This document shows, one piece after another, positions 58,393 to 64,000 of a stretch of 64,000 nucleotides of DNA (position 1 is its first letter; each line of letters starts with the position of its first letter). Source of the stretch: Bog-473 sp963791995 (GTDB taxonomy: Bacteria > Actinomycetota > Acidimicrobiia > Acidimicrobiales > RAAP-2); the NCBI GenBank assembly GCA_963791995.1, contig CAWBUQ010000001.1, positions 186,001 through 250,000 on the forward strand, given 5' to 3'. Under the pieces are notes generated by a model. It saw nothing but the letters and a program-made list of their open reading frames with translations, had not been told where the DNA came from and searched no databases. The position numbers were made by a program, and so were the translations under genes.

Positions 58393-59139
58393 ATGCAGCG
58401 CCGCCTGCCCGATCGCACCTCCCGGGTTCTCCTCGCCGGCCTGGCCCTCGGAGCAGTCGTCGCCGGCAACGCGCTCGCGACCGGCGCAGCCGCTGCGAAC
58501 GCAGCGCCAGCAGCGCCGGCAGCGCCGAACTTCGTGGCCCCGCTGCCCGTGTCACACGCAGGCGGCCTCCTGACCCGCTCGGCCCACGTCGCCTTCGAGG
58601 GTTGCAGCGCGAAGAACATCACCCTCAGCGTCTCCATCGCCCGCGATCCCTTCCTCATCGGCCAGCCCGTCACCTATCGGGTGACCATCAGGAACAATGG
58701 CGCCACGCCCTGTGGCCCGGCACTGGCGAGCATCCCTGCACCCGGCCAGGGCACTCTCACGGTCGGTCCGTGCGGCCAGGTCTCGAGCACCGTCGTCAAC
58801 GCCTCGGGACTCAACGTGTACCCGGGCCGCGAGGTGTTCCAGTGTCCGATGCTCTTCAACGCGCATCTCGGCGCGCACGCCTTGTTGACGGGCCAGGCGA
58901 CCTGGATGGGTGCTGAGGCGTTCTCGGACGGCACGCACGGCAACTTCCGCTTGCAGGAGGCCCCTCCCGGCCGTTATCGGGTGATCGTCGACAACGCCGT
59001 CAGCGTCCCCTTCGAGCTGGCCGGCCCGCCCCCCGGCTCGACGCCGGTCAGCCCGGCCCATCCGTCCAGCCCGATCATCCCGGCCCCTCGCACCCCGGGC
59101 GACGCCACCCTGCCGACCCCCACGACCCCTGTGGGCTGA
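58393..59139 (+). CDS. Secreted protein of unknown function
   Basis: I do not recognise the family. A signal peptide ('VLLAGLALGAVVAGNALA') is followed by an Ala/Pro run, then a beta-rich domain with four cysteines ('FEGCSAKNITLSV', 'NNGATPCGPALASIP', 'TVGPCGQVSSTV', 'EVFQCPMLFNA'), which could form two disulfides. 'PVTYRVTIRNNGATPC' resembles an Ig-like/DUF11-type fold for extracellular proteins. The C-terminal 45 residues are Pro/Ser/Thr-rich. It stands alone between tetR and yebC, with no sorting signal. Confidence 0.7.
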   Translation: MQRRLPDRTSRVLLAGLALGAVVAGNALATGAAAANAAPAAPAAPNFVAPLPVSHAGGLLTRSAHVAFEGCSAKNITLSVSIARDPFLIGQPVTYRVTIRNNGATPCGPALASIPAPGQGTLTVGPCGQVSSTVVNASGLNVYPGREVFQCPMLFNAHLGAHALLTGQATWMGAEAFSDGTHGNFRLQEAPPGRYRVIVDNAVSVPFELAGPPPGSTPVSPAHPSSPIIPAPRTPGDATLPTPTTPVG

Positions 59140-59160
59140 GCCACTCCCGCCCCGGGTCGG

Positions 59161-59166
59161 TAGAAT
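59161..59166 (+). promoter_or_regulatory. Possible -10 box of yebC
   Basis: TAGAAT fits a sigma-70-type -10 element, 38 bases before the yebC ATG in an otherwise GC-rich gap. No convincing -35 is visible. Weak by itself; location after the secreted-protein stop supports it. Confidence 0.3.
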
Positions 59167-59204
59167 CGACAGACCGAGGCGCAGAGAGAGGCGAGTATCA
59201 GCAC

Positions 59205-59954
59205 ATGTCGGGTCACTCGAAGTGGGCGACCACCAAGTATCGCAAGGGTGCCCAGGACAAGGCCCGCGCCAAGATCTTCGCCAAGTGCATCCGGCTCGTC
59301 GAAGTCGCAGCGCGCGACGGGGGTGGCGACCTCGACTCCAACGCCACGCTGCGGACCGCCTACCAGAAGGCGCGGGCGGCCAGCGTCCCGCTCGACACCA
59401 TTGAGAAGGCGATCAAGCGCGGGACCGGCGACCTCGAGGGCGTGCGCTACGAGGCCATCAACTACGAGGGCTACGGCCCCGGCGGCGTGGCGATCATGGT
59501 CGAGACGCTGAGCGACAACCGCAACCGCACCGGCGCCGAGATGCGCAACCTCTTCAGCCGCAACGGCGGCAACATGGCCGAGCCCGGCGCGGTGGGCTGG
59601 CAGTTCGAGCGCAAGGGCATCGTCACCGTCGGCCTCGACAACGACGAGGACAAGGTCATGGAGATCGCCATGGAGGGCGGCGCCGAGGACATGTCGTCCA
59701 ACGGGAGCGCCTGGGTCGTCACCACCGCCCCCGCCGACCTCGATGCGGTGCGCAGCGCACTCGACGACGCCGGCATCACGCCCGAGTCGGTCGACCTCAG
59801 CCTCGAGCCCACGACGCTCGTGGCGGTCCCCGACGAGGCCGAGGCGAAGAAGGTGCTGCGCCTGCTCGAGGCGATCGACGACCATGACGACGTCCAGGCC
59901 GTCCACTCGAACGCCGACATCGCAGACGAGGTCCTGGCCGCCTTCGAGGGCTGA
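59205..59954 (+). CDS. YebC/PmpR-family regulatory/translation protein
   Basis: Conserved YebC-family protein of 249 residues. It opens 'MSGHSKWATTKYRKGAQDKA', where most relatives have 'MAGHSKWANIKHRK'. Further family segments are 'SNATLRTAYQKARAASVPLD', 'YEGYGPGGVAIMVETLSDNR' and 'NGGNMAEPGAVGWQFERKGI'. Members are reported as DNA-binding regulators or, in other bacteria, as factors easing ribosome stalling. Its place just ahead of ruvCAB is widely conserved. A GAGAGAGG ribosome site precedes the ATG. No frameshift. Confidence 0.94.
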   Translation: MSGHSKWATTKYRKGAQDKARAKIFAKCIRLVEVAARDGGGDLDSNATLRTAYQKARAASVPLDTIEKAIKRGTGDLEGVRYEAINYEGYGPGGVAIMVETLSDNRNRTGAEMRNLFSRNGGNMAEPGAVGWQFERKGIVTVGLDNDEDKVMEIAMEGGAEDMSSNGSAWVVTTAPADLDAVRSALDDAGITPESVDLSLEPTTLVAVPDEAEAKKVLRLLEAIDDHDDVQAVHSNADIADEVLAAFEG

Positions 59955-60042
59955 CCGAGTCCGGTCCGCCGGAATCGTCCCGGCGGCGCCGGCGCGGCGG
60001 CCCCGCCCAGATCCGCGTTCTGCGCACCCAGCCCCACTAACC

Positions 60043-60060
60043 TACGAACGCATGTTCGTA
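60043..60060. promoter_or_regulatory. LexA (SOS) box spanning the ruvC start codon
   Basis: TACGAACGCATGTTCGTA is a perfect 7-base inverted repeat around GCAT. Its core CGAACGCATGTTCG fits the actinobacterial/Gram-positive LexA consensus CGAAC-N4-GTTCG. The ruvC ATG lies inside the spacer. LexA bound here would block the ruvCAB transcript, with release on DNA damage. The motif is read directly; regulation is inferred from known mycobacterial ruvC control. Confidence 0.8.
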
Positions 60061-60576
60061 TTGGGCATCGACCCGGGCCTGTCGCGCTGTGGTTACGGGC
60101 TCGTCGGCCGGGGCGAGGGAGACTCGAAGCTGCGGGCCCGGGCGGCCGGCGTGCTCGAGACCGACCCGGCGGCGCCGCTGGCCGAGCGGCTGCTCGAGCT
60201 CCACGTCGAGCTGCGGGCGCTCGTCGCCGAGCTGACGCCCGAGGTCGTGGTGGTCGAGCGCGTCTTCTTCCAGGTGAACGCCAAGACGGCCATGTCGGTC
60301 GGCCAGGCCAGCGGGCTGGCGCTGGTGGCGGCCGCCGAGGCGGGCTGCGAGGTGGCCCAGTACACGGCGAACGAGGTGAAGCTGGGGCTGGTCGGCTACG
60401 GCGCAGCCACCAAGGAGCAGGTGCAGCGCATGGTGGCCCAGGTGCTCGGATTGGGGGTGGTCGAGGGGCCGCCCGACGTCGCCGACGCGCTGGCGCTGGC
60501 CGTCTGTCATCTGACCACGGTGCCGCTGCGGCGGGCCGTGGATGCGGCGTTGGTCGAGGGAAGGAGTGGGCGGTGA
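60052..60576 (+). CDS. ruvC: Holliday junction resolvase RuvC
   Basis: Endonuclease cutting Holliday junctions with RuvAB. The 174-residue product has the four acidic catalytic positions in context: Asp7 in 'LGIDPGLSRCGYGLV', Glu69 in 'VVVVERVFFQVNAKTAMSVG', and the last pair in 'EGPPDVADALALAVCH'. The ATG sits inside the SOS box, with no clear ribosome site, so initiation may be leaderless or weak. The stop overlaps the ruvA start by 4 bases (GTGA). Confidence 0.95.
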   Translation: MFVLGIDPGLSRCGYGLVGRGEGDSKLRARAAGVLETDPAAPLAERLLELHVELRALVAELTPEVVVVERVFFQVNAKTAMSVGQASGLALVAAAEAGCEVAQYTANEVKLGLVGYGAATKEQVQRMVAQVLGLGVVEGPPDVADALALAVCHLTTVPLRRAVDAALVEGRSGR

Positions 60577-61226
60577 TCGGTCTGCTGCGGGGGCCTGTCG
60601 TATTGCGGACGGGGGAGTGCGAGGTGATCGTCGACGTGGGCGGCGTGGGATACCGGGTCACGGTGACGCCGGCCACGGCAGCTGCGTTGGTGGCGGCAGG
60701 GGCGGGCAGCGAGGCGAATCTGCACGTGCACACGCACGTGCGCGAGGACGCCATCGTGCTCTACGGCTTCGTGCACGACGACGAGCGCCGCTGCTTCGAG
60801 GTGCTGCTGGGCTCCCACGGCGTGGGGCCGGCACTGGCGTTGGGCATCATGGCGATCCTGTCGCCGGCTGCCCTGTCGACGGCGGTGTTGGAGGACGATC
60901 TCGAGACCTTGTGCACGGTGCCGGGAGTGGGCCGCAAGACGGCGGCCCGGCTCCTGATCGAATTGAAGAGCCGCTTGGATCTGCCCGACCTGTCCCTGGA
61001 CGCCGTGGGCGTCGCCGTCGGTGGCGTCGGTGGCGTCGGTGGCACCGGTGGCCCTGGCGGGACGGCGGTGCGGGCGACCCGGACGTCGCGGGCCGAGGCG
61101 CGAGCGGCGCTGAGCGAGCTCGGCTACGCCCCCGACGAGATCCGCGGTGCGCTCGACGGCCTACGCGACGATGTCGGTGTGGAAGAGATGCTGCGCCTGG
61201 CGTTGCGCGAGCTGGCCAGCCGGTGA
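60573..61226 (+). CDS. ruvA: Holliday junction helicase subunit RuvA
   Basis: Junction-binding subunit that loads RuvB. Domain I is 'MIGLLRGPVVLRTGECEVIV', with 'THVREDAIVLYGFVHDDER' near 54-72. The helix-hairpin-helix region includes 'VLLGSHGVGPALALGIMAIL' and 'LCTVPGVGRKTAARLLIELK'. The flexible linker is Gly/Val-rich and encoded by GTCGGTGGC repeats near 61015-61050. C-terminal domain III is 'RAALSELGYAPDEIRGALD'. 217 residues, GTG start overlapping the ruvC stop. Confidence 0.95.
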   Translation: MIGLLRGPVVLRTGECEVIVDVGGVGYRVTVTPATAAALVAAGAGSEANLHVHTHVREDAIVLYGFVHDDERRCFEVLLGSHGVGPALALGIMAILSPAALSTAVLEDDLETLCTVPGVGRKTAARLLIELKSRLDLPDLSLDAVGVAVGGVGGVGGTGGPGGTAVRATRTSRAEARAALSELGYAPDEIRGALDGLRDDVGVEEMLRLALRELASR

Positions 61227-61274
61227 GCTCGACGATCGGCGGCGGCCGAGCCGGGCGCCGGGGCCGGCGCGCCC

Positions 61275-62398
61275 GTGAGCCCTCGGGCGCGCCGGGAGGT
61301 GTTGGCCGTCGACGGTGCAGCTGAGTCCGGAGCCGATGCTGACGACTTCGAGAGCGAGGGCTTGCACCAGCGGGTGGTCGATCCCGTGGCGTCGTCGGAC
61401 GACGAGGAGCTCGAAGAGGTCGGGCTGCGCCCACGTACGCTCGAGGAGTTCGTCGGACAGCCCGAGCTGGTCGAGCACCTCGGCATCGTGCTGCAGGCAG
61501 CGCGCCAGCGGAACCAGCCCGTCGACCACATCCTCTTCGCCGGGCCGCCCGGACTGGGCAAGACCTCCCTGGCGGGGATCGTGGCCGCAGAAATGCATGC
61601 CGCTCTGCGCATCACCGCCGGCCCCGTCCTGACCCGGGCCGGCGACCTGGCGGCGCTCCTGACGGATCTGCAGGACGGCGATGTGCTGTTCATCGACGAG
61701 ATCCACCGCCTGCACCGCTCGGTCGAGGAGATGCTGTACTCCGCGATGGAGGACGGCCGCCTCGACATCCTCATCGGCAAGGGCCCCACGGCACGTTCCA
61801 TCCGCCTGGAGCTCCCGAAGTTCACGTTGGTGGGTGCGACGACCCGCACCGGGCTGGTCTCGGGCCCGTTGCGTGACCGCTTCGGCTTCGTGGCGCGCCT
61901 GGATCTCTACGACCCATCCGACCTGCGCGCCATCGTGGAGCGCTCGGCCCGGATCCTCAAGGTGCGTATCGACACGGAAGGGGCGATCCGTATCTCGGAG
62001 CGGTCCCGGGGCACGCCGCGGGTGGCCAACCGGCTGCTGCGCCGGGTGCGGGACTTCGCCGAGGTTCGGGGCGAGGGCTTCATCGACGGCGCCACCGCGA
62101 ACGAGGGCCTCGAGCTGTTCGGTGTCGACCCCCTGGGTCTCGACAAGGTCGACCGGTCGATCCTGACCACGCTGTGCTCGCGTTTCGGCGGGCAGCCGGT
62201 GGGCCTGACGACGCTGGCGCAGTGCATCGGCGAGGAACCCGACACGATCGAGGACGCGTACGAGCCGTTCTTGCTCCAGAGCGGCTTGATCCAACGCACG
62301 GCGCGGGCCGGGTGCCGACGGCTCGAGCCTGGGCGCATCTCGGCTACGAGGTGCCGCCGGTCGGGCCGGGCGCAATGAATTCGCCGCCACTCTTCTGA
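61275..62398 (+). CDS. ruvB: Holliday junction helicase motor RuvB, frameshift near 3' end
   Basis: AAA+ motor driving branch migration. Walker A is 'FAGPPGLGKTSLAGIVAAEM', Walker B 'DVLFIDEIHRLHRSVEEMLY', sensor 1 'TLVGATTRTGLVSGPLRDRF' and the arginine region 'RSRGTPRVANRLLRRVRDFA'. The C-terminal winged helix reads 'PDTIEDAYEPFLLQSGLIQR', after which a frame change near 62305 restores the normal end 'TARAWAHLGYEVPP'. The N-terminus has about 50 extra acidic residues before 'LRPRTLEEFVGQ', and the GTG start is the least certain point. Joined length about 373. Confidence 0.92.
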
Positions 62399-62456
62399 AC
62401 GGGCCGCCCGTGTCCACTCCGAGACGCGGCGATTCACCTTCTTGGTGTTTGGGGCG

Positions 62457-62474
62457 CATCGGGCGGCCCCGATG
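62457..62474 (+). terminator. Hairpin downstream of ruvB
   Basis: CATCGGG and CCCGATG form a perfect 7-bp stem with a CGGC loop, 59 bases after the ruvB stop. No T-run follows, so it is at best a GC-rich terminator of the actinobacterial type. A similar chance hairpin is possible at this GC content. Confidence 0.35.
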
Positions 62475-62952
62475 GGATAGCGTTTGAGGGTTGCACCACG
62501 AGACGGAAACGAGGTGACGAGATGGCAGGAAAGACGATGCGTCCGCAGATGAGCGCGCGCGCCGCTGTGGCCCTGCCCGGTGTCGTCTCCGTCGGTGTGG
62601 CATGTGGGAGGCCCCGGATCACCGGGCCCACCTTCCGCCCTACGGGCCACTGACGCCGGCCTCGCCACTCACAGCGGGCTGATCGCCCGCACGGACGGGG
62701 CCCACGTGGGCCGCTCGTGCTCGCAAAGGCGGGGCAGCCGACCGAGTAGTGGTCCGCTCGCCTCACGGTGGCCCTGAGCGTCGCCCACGGCCTGCGCCTG
62801 ACATCCGTCGAGCCGGGCTGTGCCTGTCGGCTTGTCCATCGCAGAGTCTGTTGCAGTGCTGCAGGCGAGGCAGGCGGCGGCCCACCACCCCGAGGCACTT
62901 CGGCCTCGGAACCACGGCGATGAGCATCGCACCGCTGCGATGACCATCACAC

Positions 62953-62984
62953 CACGACAATCACGACAATCACGACAATCACGA
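62953..62984. repeat. 9-bp tandem repeat (CACGACAAT)
   Basis: Three exact CACGACAAT units followed by CACGA, ending 13 bases before the ABC-transporter ATG and just ahead of its GGAGAG ribosome site. It may lie in the 5' leader or promoter, where copy-number change could alter expression. Confidence 0.8.
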
Positions 62985-62997
62985 GTTGGAGAGAGCC

Positions 62998-64000
62998 ATG
63001 GGTGACCGCACCCTCTTCCCCAATGCATCGAACAAAGAGACGCTGGCCTACTGCTTGCGCCAGATGCGACCCGACCGCGCCGCGTTCGCCGGGAGTTGCA
63101 CCGCGATCGTGCTCGGCACGCTGGCCAACGCCGTCGCGGCGCCGCTGATCTTCGCGTCGCTCTTGAGCCGCATCGCCACCGTGGGCACCCACGGCGACAC
63201 CTGGCACGACTTCGCGCCCCTGATCGCGGCGTACGCCCTCGTACTGGCCGCCGCCACGGTCTTCGGCCGTATCGGTGGCTGGCTCAACTGGGGCGCCACG
63301 CTGCGATCGTTCGGCCGTGCCATCACCAACGGCTACGAGCACCTGATCGGGCTCAGCCACGCCTGGCACACCGACCGGCCCTCGGGCGAGGTCATCGCCA
63401 CATTGGAGACCTCGACCTGGGCCTTCGTCGAGCTGATCGACGCCATGGTGTGGGGGATCCTGCGGATATCGGTGACCACGCTCGGAGCGATCGTCGTCCT
63501 CGGCATCGTCGCCTGGCCGGTGGCGCTGGTCATGGCATGTCTCGTCGCCGTGTTCGTCGGCGTCCTCCATCACCGCATGGGCCGTGTGGTCGCCGCCGAG
63601 AAGGACTTCTCGGATGCGCACTCACGCGCCACAGGCGTCATCGCGGACACCATCTCGAACCTGACCACGGTGCGATCCCAGGCTGCGGAGGGACGCGAGA
63701 TGGGGCACGTCGACGCCCTGGTGGGCGACTCATTGCGAGCCGACTTCCGGGCCAGGCGCGTCTTCACCGCCACGCGGCTCCAGATGGAGTCGGCCATGGC
63801 CTTCTTCAACTGGGCCGCGGTCGCGGTGGGGATCTTGCTGGCGCTGCACCACGTGGCGGCCGCGGGCGTGGTCTACCTCATCTTGTTCTACGCCACCTTC
63901 GTGGGTACCAGCTTGGAGGAGTCGTTCGAATTCATCCGGCTCATGTCCCGCGCCATCGGGCGCTGCGCGAAGTTCGCCGGCATCGCGGCCACCGACGCCG
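62998..64000 (+). CDS. ABC exporter membrane domain, 3' end outside window
   Basis: Partial gene running off the window edge with no stop, about 334 residues visible. The start is 'MGDRTLFPNASNKETLAYCL' after a GGAGAG site. Five to six helices follow ('FAGSCTAIVLGTLANAVAAP', 'ISVTTLGAIVVLGIVAWPVA', 'VAAAGVVYLILFYATFVGTS'), with the exporter-type loops 'HAWHTDRPSGEVIATLETST' and 'ISNLTTVRSQAAEGREM', typical of ABC_membrane domains. The ATPase part should follow beyond the edge. Substrate is unknown. Confidence 0.82.
   Translation, partial: MGDRTLFPNASNKETLAYCLRQMRPDRAAFAGSCTAIVLGTLANAVAAPLIFASLLSRIATVGTHGDTWHDFAPLIAAYALVLAAATVFGRIGGWLNWGATLRSFGRAITNGYEHLIGLSHAWHTDRPSGEVIATLETSTWAFVELIDAMVWGILRISVTTLGAIVVLGIVAWPVALVMACLVAVFVGVLHHRMGRVVAAEKDFSDAHSRATGVIADTISNLTTVRSQAAEGREMGHVDALVGDSLRADFRARRVFTATRLQMESAMAFFNWAAVAVGILLALHHVAAAGVVYLILFYATFVGTSLEESFEFIRLMSRAIGRCAKFAGIAATDA

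Larger units (their letters stand above)
62399..62997. other. Non-coding gap after ruvB
   Basis: About 600 bases with no gene I can support. It holds a 7-bp hairpin 59 bases after ruvB, a short frame from 62522 ('MAGKTMRPQMSARAAVALPG', stopping after about 44 residues) with no recognisable domain, and a 9-bp tandem repeat just before the ABC transporter. A heavily frameshifted small gene cannot be excluded given how common frame breaks are nearby. Confidence 0.5.

Noticed and set aside
62953..62984. CRISPR-like repeats
   Set aside because: Units are 9 bases, directly adjacent, without spacers; the same holds for the repeats at 19164-19221.

Overview
The window is a high-GC actinobacterial chromosome segment. 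I infer an acidimicrobiia-like member of Actinomycetota. The signs are a mycothiol ligase (MshC), an F420-dependent NADPH reductase, an InhA-type enoyl-ACP reductase, phosphatidylinositol mannoside genes (pgsA, patA, pimA), a DUF222/HNH gene, DUF2510 and DUF4190 domains, an LAxTG sorting signal and an actinobacterial-type SOS box. Class-level placement rests on gene content only. I saw no rRNA, tRNA, CRISPR array, insertion sequence or prophage.

Layout. (1) 1-18.6 kb is a surface-polysaccharide region: TylF-type methyltransferase, several glycosyltransferases, Wzz-like chain-length protein, Wzy-like polymerase, flippase, class I and FkbM methyltransferases, GT61, and a GDP-mannose 3,5-epimerase-like enzyme. 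An acyl-CoA synthetase, an MFS exporter and a CocE/NonD hydrolase interrupt it. The initiating phosphoglycosyl transferase lies apart at 34.0-35.6 kb. (2) 18.6-24.5 kb is accessory: a broken membrane gene, 9-bp repeats, a secreted eqolisin-like peptidase, and a GH3 glucosidase overlapping a DHA2 exporter. (3) 24.6-33.8 kb is acyl-CoA and redox metabolism: biotinyl-carboxyltransferase, nitroreductase, flavin oxidoreductase, enoyl-CoA hydratase and a dienoyl-CoA-reductase-like SDR, with a KstR-like palindrome, then an ABC exporter and a sortase-substrate-like protein. (4) 35.8-38.4 kb holds inhA-like, F420 reductase and mshC genes. (5) 38.5-62.4 kb follows a backbone I recall from mycobacteria: thrS, HIT, pgsA, patA, pimA, pdxS, pdxT, yebC, ruvC, ruvA, ruvB. 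Insertions carry a UPF0104 protein, a lipoprotein, an EF-G-like factor, GT2, a cupredoxin, an M48 peptidase, purU, DUF222-HNH, a hydrolase, an AurF-like diiron oxygenase with TetR, and a secreted protein. (6) The window ends inside an ABC-exporter gene.

About eighteen genes, including core ones (pdxS, pdxT, ruvB, patA, pimA), read as a single protein only across one or more frame changes, while long genes such as thrS, fusA2 and the DHA2 exporter are intact. The simplest reading is uncorrected indels in the assembly, not decay, so frameshifted genes are given below as one locus with approximate break points.
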